DNA of 64,000 bases from Pseudopyrenochaeta lycopersici (Eukaryota; Ascomycota; Dothideomycetes; Pleosporales; Pseudopyrenochaetaceae): the NCBI GenBank assembly GCA_003313425.1, contig NHZP01000003.1:1-64000 (forward strand). Reading direction: 5' to 3'. The translations under genes were made by a program, and so were the position numbers. Below are positions 1 through 12,469 of the stretch, in pieces. Each line of letters opens with the position of its first letter. The first letter of the stretch is position 1. The notes below the pieces were generated by a model that saw nothing but the letters and a program-made list of their open reading frames with translations, did not search any database and had not been told where the DNA came from.

Positions 1-501
1 ACCTAGAAGAAGGAAGTAGATGTAGGTAGTAGAGAGAAGGGGAGTAGTACACTTATACACCTCTGCGCCTATAGACCCTCTAAAACCCGGCCTCTTACTA
101 GGGCAGTTGTAGGCAGCAGCTCGCTAGTAACTTACCTGTGAAGGGTAAACTACGTGAAGGGGTAATAAGTAGCTAGTAGGGATAGGCTATAACGACCTAC
201 CTACGTAACAGCGTTATACACGTAAACTTTACAAGCTAAACACGTAAGGCCTTAGCTAACAGCCAGTCGCAAGAAAGGAACACGCTGAGGTAGCTAGGAA
301 ACGGCGACTATATAACAGTTATAAAGGCAGCTACCTTACGTAAAAAGATTTACAGGTAAAGCTGTAAAAGCCGCCTATAGGAAATATATTACGTTACCTA
401 GCGAACGACTAGAGACGCGTTGGGACTAGGGTAGCGTAAACAGCGTGCGCGTAACGTCTATATAGGTTAGGGATAACTCTTAAAAAAAAGGGGAGAGTAA
501 T
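1..501 (+). mobile_element. 3' end of an LTR retroelement (internal region and polypurine tract)
   Basis: Sequence with many TAG/TAA codons leads into a purine run (about 482-500, eight A then GGGGAGAG) that directly precedes a TG-starting LTR at 502. A polypurine tract beside TG is the expected 3' internal boundary of an LTR retroelement on the plus strand. The coding part is too decayed for me to name the domain, and the 5' part of the element lies outside the window. Confidence 0.45.
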
Positions 502-707
502 TGTTACGAACACACTAGACCTAGCGGGGGACGACTTAGCGGAGGGCCCTTAGACCTTATACTAGATAGAGCCCGGAAAGGCTTAGGACTACACTAGAGA
601 TAGGCTAGTATATAAACGAGAGCTACCCCCTTAGAGCAGAGGTTAAGGATTAGTCTTAATACTATCCCCTATTACTTAACCTCGACCTCTACTAACAGTC
701 CCTAACA
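502..707 (+). repeat. Putative LTR, about 206 bp
   Basis: It starts TGTTACGAAC right after a polypurine tract, contains a TATA-like GTATATAAACG near 610, and ends CCCTAACA, so it has TG...CA ends. The matching 5' LTR and target-site duplication would lie left of the window. The first ten bases match the LTRs at 35288 and 58164, but the rest does not, so it is a different family. Confidence 0.4.
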
Positions 708-3700
708 GTAACTGAGTTAGTCGCGCCTTAAACTATCGTATAGTATTAAAGCAAACTAACTAGCGTATAAAAGGCAGTTATGTCTCTGCTGTCTAGATAA
801 AGTGTAATCTAGTTATATCCTAAGAATAGATCTATAAGAGATAGAATACAACATCTACTAAAACGCTTAAAGAATTTATCTGCTGTTAGAGGCAGATTAG
901 CATCCTTAAGAGACACTGCGTTCATCTTAATTAACTTAAGTATTATCTAATAACTCTTATCCTTCTTTTTAACTAGAAACTATAAGTTTCTGTACTAACT
1001 AGCGTATCTTTCTAGTACCCCTTAATTAAGTCTGTTATTAAATATTATAACTACCTCTTCCTTAATAGCTTATGCTATTAGGAACAATTTTTCTTACTAA
1101 GCTTTATATTTAATAGTCCGTATCTTATAAAGAGGGCATACATCCTTAATAATTCGTCCTGTCTTAGAGAAAGTAAAAGCTATCGCACCTTCTCTGTTTA
1201 TTAATATTTTAATAAATAGCTAAACTTCTAATTTTATTAACTTAGATCTAAACTTTTGTAAGGCTAGCCTTTCTAGTATTAATCTTATGCCTTGTAAGAA
1301 TACTGTATGTCTGCACTTAAAAAGGTAATTAAAAGGCCCTATATTCAGAGGTCTTAGACTTTTTCTTAAGAGTTGTAGTTTAATAGTATGTTGCTTCTAA
1401 TCCTTACGCCTAAACTCCTTAATATCTAATGCCGCAGGAATATCTACAGGTCGTACCTTATTAGCTACCCTCTTATGTAGGGTATTAACCTAACTGCCTA
1501 TATACTTCCTTCTCTTTTCCTATTACGCCTAACTGTTAAGTTCATACATAACTAAAAAAGACTCTAATTCTCGCACAGCTAAAGGATCCTTAGAGGCTCT
1601 AACTCTATAGCTTATTACTTACTTTACCTATTCTTTAAATTGCTGCTTATTATTAGTCGTAAAAATAGGTAAAAATTTGCTAAATCTAATAGAAGCTTTC
1701 ACAAACTTAGCCTCCTAAATATACTTAACCTAAGCATAAAATTCTAAACTAAAATATTATCCTAGGTATCTTCTACTTAAATCCAGACACTCCTCCCTAG
1801 AAAAAGTATCTGTTACATGTTTCCCTTATCTTTAGGAGTTAGTATATAGTCTTTTAGATGCAGCGGAGCAGGATTAGAGGCTATAAAGACAGCGTTTCTG
1901 TGTCTATTCTTAGCAATGATCCTATACGTAATCCTTCTATATACGTTATACTAAATTAATAACCTTACTAAAGCGCACTAAGGTCTACCTAAAATCGCTA
2001 ATCTTGTTAGGTTTTAAATAATCCTAAAGTAACTAATAATAGTTACCTCCCCTACTTTAACTAGGATACTCTACGCAGTTCCTATAAAAGGATTAGTACT
2101 TCTATTCGCAGTAACTACTCTATCTTAATACGAGCTACCTTACTTATAGTCTTTATATGTAAGCTTTAATGCCTGAGCTGCACTATATCTTAAAAGGTTT
2201 ACCTGTGCGCTAGTATTAATAAGACACTTTACTATATACCTATTAAATAAAGCCTAGCAGGTTAGACGGTTATACTGCACGTAGGCTATGCCTATCTTCT
2301 TTTAAATAATTGTAGCTTTTATTTAGTAGGATTAACTAAAGCTTTATGCTAAGTATTATATATTCTTTAGGGCTTTATGCCTAGTTTAGGTATTAAAAGT
2401 CCTAAATTATATTAAGTTAAGCCCTAAATTCAGTCCTTTTTTAAGACTAACAGTCTCTACTTAATTTAATTTAACCTTTTCTTTATTAGAAAAATACCTC
2501 TAAACATCCCTAATAATATAGGCGGACGTAGGGTTATGTAGGGTAAGGCACTGTGGTGTTAGCTAATCAGGTTCTAGCAGGTCTCGCTTAGCTAACCTAG
2601 CGATTGCTGATTAGCTAGCCGGCCTAATACTTAATTCTATAGCGTTTACGCTAGCTAACAACGCAGCAGGCTTATTAATTACTTTTAATATATTTCTAAC
2701 TTATTTTTAAAACTAATATTAGCTTATAAGGTCCCTAAAAGTTATACTACGCACCTCCTAACGTAGTATAGTAGTAGTAATATAGTTTTAGATACAGGCC
2801 TAGCAAATAACAGAGCTCTATATTAGTAAGGCTGTTATTCTAGTTCTTCTTTTTCTTATTCTAACTAATAAATTCAGGCTTAGCTTTTAAATCCTAAAAG
2901 CTTCTATTATTATCTAGAGGCTGTATAAAAGAGAATAGTTTATTATAGGCTTAGCTAGCGAATAGAATTAGCTCTACTTATTTAAATTCCTTAATATCTA
3001 TTAGTTTAAATGCAGTATTACCCCTTATAGTAGGTATATAATAGTCTTTAACTATAACTCGCTTTAGTTACTTAGAATAAGGAGGTTTTATAGGAGCTTG
3101 CTTCTAAACTTTACTCTGCCTAACTTTCTTAAGAACTAGATCTTTCCTAACATTCTAACGCGTTTAAGAGCGTGTTACTATATAAGTTAAGCTAGTATTT
3201 ACTGCTCCTTCCTTAAAAGCACTAAGAATAATATCCTAAGATATAACCTTATTAAGGGCAAAACACGCCTTAGTTAAGCCTCTTAGTTAATATCCTAACG
3301 TTCTAAAAGTTTAGAAGATCCTTAGCTAGGCTTATAGCTGCTCTACTATATCTATCTTCTGTAATTATATTTGTATTAGGACTAACTACCTTCTGTTACT
3401 GCACAGCTAGTAGTCTAAGCTTTTAATATTAAGTAGGCCTTAAGTCTACTCTATTAAACTTCTCTAGACATACTGGTAATACTAGCTAATCTAGGATATT
3501 ATTAGTAACTCTGTAATACTCCTAAATTTTCTGTTTGAACTAATAGAGCTATAGCGTTTAGAGTGCAGTTCCTTAGATTTATCCTAACCTCTTGTGCGAA
3601 GGACTAAAATAGTAAGTCTTATACCTAACTTCTCTATTCTACTTAAAGCTAATCTAGCTAAGATACAAAAGCAGCTAATATAGCTTATATTCTCTAGTAA

Positions 3701-5095
3701 TATAACTAAAGAGGTTACACATATTACAAGTATTTTAATATTTACAGCCTTAGATAGTAATTACGCCTTACTAAGGATTTAAGTTGCGAGGAGCTGTTAT
3801 TATGTATAAGCTATTATTCCTTTCTAATAGTAGCTGCTTAGTATTATCTCTTAAGACGACTTAGCCGATAAAGTACGCGTACGTAGCTAGGTTCCTTAGA
3901 ATCTGACTAAGCTTAGGATAAACTATTATCTTGTTAACTTTAGCTAGGCTGATCTTCTAGTCGCTGAGGGCTGAAATAAGGTCTTAAACCTCTAGATCTA
4001 CACTAGGTAGAAGAGTAGGCCTAGCTTCCTCTTAAACTTTACTTTTCTTATACTTATTAACTACGTCTTTTAGCTGCTTAGCTGTTAATATTTTCTTTTC
4101 TTAATTAAGGATCTAGTGTGTAAGCTTAGCCTCTCTTTCTATATAGCTAAGGGATATCTATTTTATCCCCTCTCTTTAGTAGTACACGCGCTTAAGATAC
4201 GTGTAAATCTTCTTAATATTAAAACTCTCTAGCTTATCTAGAATTAGCCTTTTATATATATATAAATAAAGATTATATCCTAGTCTTCTCTTAGAAGGCC
4301 TCTAGCGAAAAAGAAGCTAGCCTCTGTCCTATGCAGCTAGCCTATCTCAATGCAAGCGTCACTGTACGCTGCGAAGTTAGTTAAATACTTAGATAGTCCT
4401 AGGAATTTTCTTAACGTCTTAGAAATATAAGTCTCTAGGAACGCTCGCGTTCCTATGCGTTAAGCTATATCTTAATTATGCTAATACTCTTTTATTACTT
4501 CTTAAAGCTTCTTCTAGTCTAGTACCCTATATAGCTTTATTTTCTTAATAAAGCTTCTATATATAGAGTTACAGAAGTATAGAAAGATTCTTATCTTTTA
4601 ATAGTTATTATAGCTGCTATTATCTGCCTAGTAATTAAAGTTATCTAGGAACTTAGTAACGTCTTTTCCTATAAATAGAAAGTCTTTTCTCGCTAGCCTT
4701 ATAGGCATAAGTACTTTGCTAGTATCTATAGTGTGTTTTTTAATAACCTTAATAGCAGGCGTAAGATCTAATCTAAATAACAGCGAATCTAGTGTTAATT
4801 TAGCTATAAGGATAGCTAAAGGCTGAATCCTAAATAGGCTGCTGCAGCCCTTTAGTATAACTAAATAAGGAGACTACAACTACTAGGCAGTTTCTTGCTA
4901 ACGCGAATAATTAACTAAAATCTAATACTATACTACTCCTAAATTATTTCTTAATTATTTATAGTTATTCTCGTTTCTGCTTTCTATTATCTTATTCTTG
5001 TTTGTCTTCTTATCCTGCTACTACTAAGTTAGCTTCCGCTTATCTTATAGGAAGTCTTAATTTGTTATAGCAAGATAATAAGGATACAGCCTTAA
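708..5095 (-). mobile_element. Ty3/gypsy retroelement relic (gypsy-B), gag-protease-RT, heavily RIP-mutated
   Basis: Minus-strand translation, reading TAG/TAA as former CAG/CAA/TGG, gives a gag-like segment (about 4900-4250, with a GKDVTKFLDNF motif). A degenerate retropepsin region follows (about 2250-1950, with ILGRP). A linker typical of some fungal gypsy polyproteins (VRPVDIPAALD, near 1440) comes next, then the start of a reverse transcriptase (about 1150-720, with LSLIDLFLGYNQI). The reading frame is lost around 700, where the unrelated LTR begins, so RT, RNase H and integrase are cut off. No LTR of its own is recognisable. CA/TG depletion is near complete, so it is not functional. Confidence 0.6.
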
Positions 5096-5141
5096 CAGAG
5101 CTGGTCCCTGTCAACTCTTAGCTCTAAAAATGTAGAGGGGG

Positions 5142-5261
5142 TGGCTGCAACAGCGCCATCCCTCTCTAAGGTTCCGAAGGCTGGCTGCAACAGCGCCATC
5201 CCTCTCTAAGGTTCCGAAGGCTAGCCACAACAGCGCTATCCCTCTCAAAGGTTTTTTAGGG
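5142..5261. repeat. Three tandem 40-bp units
   Basis: Units start at 5142, 5182 and 5222. Each contains GGCTGCAACAGCGCCATCCC followed by CTCTCTAAGGTTCCGAAGG. The first two are essentially identical; the third carries C-to-T and G-to-A changes and runs into a T-rich stretch. It lies at the 5' side of the minus-strand gypsy relic and could be a remnant of its leader or LTR. Confidence 0.85.
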
Positions 5262-5435
5262 TTAAACAGACACCCAGCTCTTTCTAGGTAATCCTATAAT
5301 CTCTGTATCGCAATGTAGCGCTCTCATATATATGTTTTCAACGTTAACAGTTCAATGCCATGTAGGCTCTTTCTGCTCTTATTAGCCATAGCCTAACTAG
5401 AACAGACTGTTGTGCCCCTTAGGCTTCGCTATTAT

Positions 5436-5807
5436 ATAAGGAGTTAACAAGGTAGTTTGGCACAATCCCGCAGTTTTAGTGTTGTGAATGAGAGGTAACG
5501 TTGGAATCAAACGTGCGTGAATAACAGGAGCAGCCCTGCCTGTGCAGTCTGCTAGAAACGAAGGTAAGTATGGAGCCTGATTAAAAGTAATAAACAAAAT
5601 AGTCTGAAATCTCATTGAATTGACGTAGCTAATGCACTAGCTACTTTGCAAAATCTCAGTTTTGAAGTGAATTATCGTGGAGTGTGGTGTATGAGGTTTG
5701 GTGCATGATGTTGAGATCTCCCGCATCTCCAAGTCTTATCACCAAATTTCGCTGACAAATGAAACCTTTCATCACCTGATTGCCCAGGTACCCTGTGCAA
5801 CGGCACA
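5436..5807 (-). repeat. Dispersed repeat Z, copy 1 (inverted)
   Basis: Reverse complement of the elements at 6378 and 54728. The TGTGCCGTTGCACAGGG end is at 5807. The other end (near GAGTTAACAAGG) is mutated and its border is approximate. It is hardly RIP-mutated although RIP-mutated DNA surrounds it. A short ORF of about 70 codons is shared by the copies but has no recognisable domain and is probably fortuitous. Confidence 0.75.
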
Positions 5808-5811
5808 CTAA

Positions 5812-6373
5812 GTTTAGAGTAGAGTAGCGTTATAGGATCTATATACTAACCTTTCCTCTACTTATTAGATCTTAAAGTGTAAGTACTGTGCGCTTCTAAA
5901 TTATAGACTTTACACTTCACACCCTTTTTATGTATCTATAGAACTCTACTCTCTGCCTAAAGTACTCTTCTATCTTCTAAATTACTATTCTCTAGCTTAG
6001 TTACTAAATTGGACTCTCTATAATCTTAGCTAGTATATTAGTATAAAGCTCGTTTTCTCTTTAACGTAGCGCGTTCTTAGATAAGATTATATAATTATTA
6101 CTATATAATATAAATCTTTCTTATTAGAGGACTATAACTTTTAATTTCTCTTTATTACTTCTTCTCTCTTTTTTGTCTTTAATCTTAGGTCTATGTAGGC
6201 GAGACTCTATCTAATAAATCTATATTGCTCGTCTTAGGTATAACACACTCTAGCGTCCTTAGAGTAACGTTATCTAGGCAATAGCTAACTTACGAGGTAC
6301 TACTTAGGTTATAGTGTACAGCTACTAGACTATAATCTAGAACGTCCTCTTCTTAAGTTAATATAAACTTGTG
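5812..6373. other. AT-rich spacer between inverted Z copies; no gene seen
   Basis: RIP-like sequence with stop codons in all frames. It forms the loop between the inverted Z copies at 5436-5807 and 6378-6728. I recognise no domain in it. Confidence 0.5.
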
Positions 6374-6377
6374 CTAC

Positions 6378-6728
6378 TGTGCCGTTGCACAGGGTACCTG
6401 GGCAATCAGGTGATGATGGGTTTCCTTTGTCAGCGAAATTTGGTGATAAGACTTGGAGATGCACCATGCACCATGCACCACACACCACGATAATTCACTT
6501 CAAAACTGAGATTTTGCAAAGTAGCTAGTGCATTAGCTACGTCAATTCAATGAGATTTCAGACTATTTTGTTTATTACTTTTAATCAGGCTCCATACTTA
6601 CCTTCGTTTCTGGCAGATTGCACAGGCAGGGCTGCTCCTGTTATTCACGCACGTTTGATTCCAACGTTACCTCTCATTCACAACACCAGAACTGCGGGAT
6701 TGTGCCGAACCACCTTGCTAACTCCACA
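6378..6728 (+). repeat. Dispersed repeat Z, copy 2, with 4-bp target duplication
   Basis: It runs from TGTGCCGTTGCAC, which is itself a small palindrome, to AACTCCACA. It is flanked by CTAC on both sides (6374-6377 and 6729-6732). TG...CA ends plus a short direct duplication suggest a solo LTR or a small non-autonomous element. I find no inverted terminal repeat longer than a few bases and no polypurine tract. Confidence 0.75.
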
Positions 6729-6732
6729 CTAC

Positions 6733-9520
6733 ATATAACTATTTACGAGGTATTAGTTAATAAGATCTAGTTAGAGTTTAGTTAGAAATCTATGCTTAAG
6801 CGCATATGCACTAGCATAGGTAACTAGTCTGTAACCTATTTAAAAAGAAAAAAGCTAGAAGAAGCTATTATAATCTTTAGGCGTGTTATGGTTAAATAGT
6901 ATAATAAGAGCTAGGAGGTACTTCTTAGTAATACTAACTACTATTTACCTATATAGACTAGTAGTTATAGGAGTAGAATATCTAGCTATTAAACTTTTTA
7001 GGCTTAAGTAAGCCTAATATAAGGTAAGGCATGCTATTACGCTCTTATGCGTGCTAAATAAGTAAGAGTTTATTAAACTTTTAGAATAGGGCCTTAGATT
7101 TTAGCTAATAAGCCTATAGAATAGTCGTATATATATAAGGTATATTTAAAGGATCCTTTAGACTAAAAGATAGGGAGAGCGTATAATATAAAAGGAATTA
7201 TTAGTATTCGTGTTTACTTTATTATACGTAAAAATAAGTATTATCTTTCCTTTATAGATAAAGATATTTTAGTGTATAGAGACTATATTAGCCTAGCGTA
7301 ACACCCTAAACTCTTCCCTACGCGCTAGCATGCTATCTATTATATATATTACTGCGTAAAGTAGATAAATAAACTTATTATATTTCTTTAGGCACTGCTT
7401 TAGCTTAAGCCTTCCTCTATTTATCTGTAGTAAACACCTGCCTTACTCTAAGAATACTAGTCTATCTATAGCGTAGAAAGACCCTTAGAGTTTATTAGAG
7501 GGGTATATTAGAAATAAGAACTTAGGGTAGTAAGTTACAAGATTATCTTATATAGAATTAAGCTAGATATCTAGCTACTAATTAAAAGGGAGCTCTTATA
7601 TAAGACTCTGTAAACCTACTATAACGCTGTAGATTATTTCTTAAAATTATTATATATAAACCTTAATATTAGTAATATATAGCGTTAAGCTATCTAGAGA
7701 CTAGGATATATTTATTTAAGGGCTCTTACGCCTAGCAATTACTCGTCTATACTAGAGCTGTTTAATAAGGTAACTAGCTAGTATAAGGCTTCCTTATTAA
7801 AGATATCTAGGTTAGATGTGCTTACGCAATTGCTATGCTTAAATAGCGTAGGTAGTGCGCTTAAGCTAAAGAACTTTAAGATAATTATATAGTATAAGCA
7901 GGAGGGCGTACTTAAGTATAATTAGACGTCCTACCTATAAGAGCGCTGATATAAATAGCGTATAATTATAGGGTTTACAGAAATATAGTTCTATAGGATA
8001 AATTCCTAAAACCCTAGAAAAATATATAATAGCACTACAGCTTATATTTCTATCGTGCGACTAGTCTATCTAAAATATAATAAGAAGCTGGAATAGATTC
8101 TTATAGATACTATCTAGTAATAGTTAGAGTAATACCCTGCAGTCTACCTGCTAGCTAATAATAGAAAGATAGTCCTAGATATAGTTTATTATAGCTAGCT
8201 AAGCTATAGTTAGCTATAACCTAGAGATTACGCTTATAGGCTCTCTTATACTACGCAATAGTACTAGGATTTAGAATATATAGTATAGGAACTACTTGTA
8301 GATAATATAATATCTTTGTTAGGTCTGTTTACGTTAAGGCAGCTTAAATAGGTAGAGAAGGAAAGAAGGGGTCTAGCTCTAAAGCTAGTAACGCAAAACA
8401 CGCAGAGTCTGCTAGAGTATTATCTCGCATTACTAAAATATAATCTTGCTAGCCTCTAGTATCTTCTAAATAATCCTCTCTATTAATACTGGGCTTACGC
8501 ACTTAAAACTATTCTAAAGGCCTAGTTAGAGATCCTCTAATGTTTTTGCAGAGGGTAATACTACAGCTGTAATAATAAGATAAACAGGCTTTTAAGTAAA
8601 CTATATTAGCTATTCACAGCCCTAAAGCTACTTAGTATTCTTATTATACTCTAGCTCTGCGTCTGGAGTAATCGTACCAAGCTCCCTATTAAACTGCTGT
8701 TCTTCTTCTTTATTATTATCTATTCGCGTTAGGTACTCCATTTCTCTTGTAGATTGCAGTTATATATAGATCTCTTGCTAGCTAGAGCTGTTATCTAGGG
8801 TTACTACTTAGTATTTTAGCTAGTTCTTTATCTAGCTCTGCAGGTAATATTTATATCTAGATTACTCTTAAACACACTTAGGAGCACTAATATTATATTC
8901 CGCTTTCGCATACTGTTGCATCTAGTCCTAGTTAATTATCCTTCCCTTTATACAACGTAGATAACAAAATCTAGATGCAGGTAGAAGAAGATAAGAGAGT
9001 AGCGTTAATCTATCCTCGCGAGGCACTAAATCTTTACAGGTTTGCGCAGCAGGGACGCTATTAAATTATGCTATCGCTATACGCTGCAGCCTACGTAGAA
9101 TATAGTAGAAAGTAAGTAGATAGGCGTCTACACCCTTAATAGGTACTGTAATGTAATAGTAGGTGCAGATAATAACTTTCTTACTTGTAACAAACGTAAC
9201 GTAGTCTAGAGTAACTAGCTTATATTACTGTAAGATATAGAAAGTAAAGTTAGTAACTAATAACTATAACCTAGTAATTAGGTATTACGTACAAGCTAAT
9301 TCGTGATAGATGCTGGCGTTAACAGGATCTAATTTGTTACTATCTCCACGCTCTAAGCTTAACTATTAACGAAAAGCAAGAATATTACTTATTAGCGAAG
9401 GTAATTTTGCTATATATCCTATAATTAGGAGTATATAATAGTCTAAAAGATCTACGCTAGGCCTAAAGTATGTTAGGTAGGGGGTGGCAGTACACTAGAC
9501 TACAACTGGAAAGAATTATC
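6733..9520 (+). pseudogene. RIP-degraded unidentified region with a long degenerate reading frame
   Basis: On the plus strand one frame from about 7665 to 8560 reads as plausible protein if TAG/TAA are taken as mutated CAG/CAA/TGG. It is rich in Leu, Gln, Tyr and Asn, with a helical stretch around ELLVDNIISLLGLFTLRQL. I do not recognise the family. TGA is rare everywhere because TG is depleted, so an open frame here is weak evidence. The sequence ends at the gypsy-A insertion at 9521. The flanks 6733-7660 and 8600-9515 hold nothing I can name. Confidence 0.3.
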
Positions 9521-9770
9521 TGTTATGGGCGAAGAGGCCTAGCTAACGAGTGTGCATTTGTCCTATACTACAGAAGGAGAAAGATAGAGAAAAGGTTACA
9601 GGTATCCTTAGAGGATATATATATATGTTCGTATAAGTAAAGAGGAATATACTCCTCTAGCTACTAACTTATACGAGTTAATAAGAAAAGGGGGTAGAGG
9701 AGATTAAAGAGTTCCTTCCCCGTGCGATAGTAGCAAAGCCTCTCCTGCTTAAAGGGCGCAGCCTATTATA
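9521..9770 (-). repeat. gypsy-A copy 1, 3' LTR
   Basis: 250 bp. In element orientation the family runs from TGTAATGGGCTGCG to CGCCCATAACA, so the ends form a short inverted repeat; here the starting CA-rich end has been RIP-mutated (GCCTATTATA). The same LTR occurs at 17355, 47860 and 53653. Confidence 0.85.
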
Positions 9771-10086
9771 ATACCCTCCTCCTCCTCCTTAAATAACTAT
9801 ATTACTTTTTCGTACGTAGTTTTAACTTTAACTTTATACTTATATAGGTAGCGTTATATTATTATACTATAAAAGTAGAGATATTACGTGTACTTTTTCT
9901 TATTTATTTACAGGTAATTTTCGTCCTTTACTTATTATTATTACCTATTAACGTAAAGTAAAGTAAAGGTTAGTTATTTGCTCGCTCGTGCGCATATAAA
10001 GAGCTTTTCCTCTAACTCTTTCTTTCTCTTTTACTGCTTAACTTTAACTTGCTTGCGTACAACTTATCTTCCTTTTATTACTAATA

Positions 10087-11058
10087 TACCTCCTAAAGCA
10101 GCTCTCTTAGCTAGTTAGCCTAATTATAGTGTGTAGGGTCCTAGTAGTTATAGTAGTAGTGTAAACTATCTAACTTATATAACTGCTAGCAATATTATGT
10201 CTACGTACGCAGCTGCTAGGGCTAATATTACTTAGGTTACTTACGCTTAGCTTACTTAAACAGCTCTTAACTAAACTTAACCTACTAGTATTGTTATTCC
10301 TGCTACTTAGAGTAATACATCTCTTCTCTCTACTAACTACGTAATCTAGTATATCCTACATACTCTAGTTATAGACGAGTTTTACTGTCTCTTTATAACT
10401 ACTTCTATACGTCTTATTCCTCTTTTCTTTTTTATATCTAACGTTTTTTAGCCTAAGCTAGTTCGTATTACTAAATTCTTCCTTTATCCTATTAATTAAT
10501 CTTTATATAATGCTTAGTAGGGCTATAGTCTTAATAATTTCTCTCCTATTATTACTTATTATATAATTAATACTTAGTAACTCCTCTCTAGTTATTAATC
10601 TTACCTTAATGCTTACCTTATCTATAGCTGCAGTTCCCTTAATACTAACTTCTATTCTAATAACTATACTAAGGCTATATAAGAGTATTATACGTTTATA
10701 GCCTTTACTAGGTGTATCTTTATTACTAGTAAGTAGAGTAGGGCTTACTTTAATTACGTGTAGCAGGATTATAGTGCGTCTTATATAGCTAGGCGTACTC
10801 TACCTCTCCTACCTTCTATCAGAGTCTTTATTCCTTAGCATAGTTAAGGTTAAAGTTAAGTCCTTACTAAGCCTAAGGAGGATAAACGTTTCTTAAACGT
10901 CTTAGGTTAGAGGGCCTCGTACAGGGTTAGTTAGCTTATAATAGCTTATTTCTCTAACCTTTTAGTAGTTTCCTAGATAGTAGCTGTATAGGCTATATAT
11001 AAGTCCTCTATTTCTTATAGGCTTCTATAGTAATAAGATTCTCTTCTAGCTCCTAAGT
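10087..11058 (+). pseudogene. Antisense ORF between pol and 3' LTR of gypsy-A (degenerate)
   Basis: Between the end of pol and the 3' LTR lies about 1.5 kb that pol does not use. On the opposite strand to gag-pol one frame holds for about 320 codons from an ATA (possibly a mutated ATG) at 10087. It reads PPKAALLAS at the start and PSIRVFIPQHSQGQSQ in the later part, interrupted only by TAG/TAA where Gln or Trp codons are likely. It appears to continue beyond the nested mariner to a stop near 12487. The composition (Ser, Thr, Tyr, Gln rich) resembles a gag-like or structural protein, but no domain is recognised. RIP bias lowers the weight of the open frame. Confidence 0.35.
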
Positions 11059-11060
11059 TA

Positions 11061-12411
11061 CAGTGCCCTTCCAAAAGTTCTCGCCGCGCTAGTGCGACGT
11101 GCTCTATCACAATAACACTACCTCAACTTTGCAGTATTATAATTATACTACTACAACGCTAAATTCTTTAAGAAATAGACTAAAATACGCGCAGACGTCC
11201 TAATTTAACAGTCTAGCAGCGGAATTAAATTATTAGTATGCTGCATAGTAGTGCTACAGTTACTAAAGTTGCTAACACGTTTAGCTGCAGTAAACGCAGT
11301 ATACGCGATATTAAGAAAAGATATTAATAAACTAGCAAAATAACAGATAAACCTCGCAGTAGTAGACTACCTATACTATTACTTTATTAGAAGAAGATTA
11401 TCTATTATAAAGCACGCGCACAGCTAAAAATTACGTATAAAGAGCTAGCTAAAGAGGCAGTAGTTATAAATCTAGATAGTACTACTTTAAAGCTACCTAG
11501 CTATTCCATATTACAGCAGTATCTTAAAGGACAAGGCCTTACTAAATCTCCTTATAAAAAGCGTCTAAAGCTTAATAAATCGCGTGCATTACAGCAGCTT
11601 AAGTTCTGTAGAGAGTACTCTTCTTTCCTATAGTATTAACACACTATGCGCTTCTTAGATAAGTACTCTTTTTAGAAGGGCTTAGGGTAAATATAAGAGT
11701 AAGTATTTTATAATTTATAAAAGAAATAGAAGATAAGAATACTTTAAACTAATAGCTATAGTAAGAAGGTAGTATAGATAGTGTAAGGTTTAATATAGCT
11801 AGATAAACGTAGGCGTGCGTAGAGGAGCCCTCTAGTTATAATAGAGCGTGATCCTAATACCCTAAACTATAAATACTCTACTAAAAGTTATATCAAGGCT
11901 TTAAAGAAAGGCCTCTTATAATTATAGCGTTATTTACAGCTTTTTATGCAGGATAACGCGCGCGTATATCCAGCTACAGCTACAAAGAGATTTCTAGCTA
12001 AGCACTACATTAGTATAGTTAACTAGCCACGCTACTTACCTAATCTTAACCTAATTAAGCACCTCTAGTAGTATCTTAAAAAGCTTATATTTTAGATTCT
12101 ATCCTTAGTATAATAATTATAGTTAAGCTATAGAGGAGTAGGATAGCTTTTGCGCTGCATTGAAAAGTTACTGGCGTTGCATACCAGCCAGCCTGATTTA
12201 GCGCCTTATTATAAGCATGCCACGACGAATTAATGCATGCAAGAAAGCGCAAGGGTAGCAAACGAAATATTAAACCCGTGCGCAACTGCTGCTTTAAAAA
12301 AAATTAAATTATATTATATATTGGCTAAGATTCATGGTGTTGAAGTTTTGTGCCCATGTGCTGGTGAGGGTGGCTCGTGCGTGCGCGGCGAGAACTTTTG
12401 GAAGGGCACTG
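11061..12411 (+). mobile_element. Tc1/mariner element M1 (1351 bp)
   Basis: The inverted ends CAGTGCCCTTCCAAAAGTTC are complementary to the right end and flanked by TA on both sides (11059-11060, 12412-12413). It is inserted in the 3' non-pol part of gypsy-A copy 1. It is about 99% the same length as M2 at 50757 and clearly the same family. Confidence 0.9.
11145..12273 (+). pseudogene. Tc1/mariner transposase, RIP-inactivated (M1)
   Basis: Collinear with the M2 transposase at 50841. The start codon is now ATA and the terminal TGA is now TAA. Many in-frame TAG/TAA codons are present, and there is one extra base relative to M2. Recognisable motifs are the N-terminal helix-turn-helix (LHSSAT...), LFMQDNARV with the second catalytic Asp, and the degraded LNLIKHL block that normally carries the third acidic residue. 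The protein would have bound the terminal repeats and catalysed cut-and-paste at TA; it is not functional. Confidence 0.85.
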
Positions 12412-12469
12412 TAGGTTATAGTACTCCTCCTGTTTTATATAGAACTTGTTATATTAATTTTGTAAGCGC

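Noticed and set aside
502..707. Same family as LTR Y because of the TGTTACGAAC start
   Set aside because: Similarity stops after ten bases and the lengths differ (206 against about 400 bp).
5397..6738. The 62-72-codon ORF shared by the Z copies
   Set aside because: It runs past the element end, is frameshifted in copy 3 and has no domain; it is conserved only because the DNA is.
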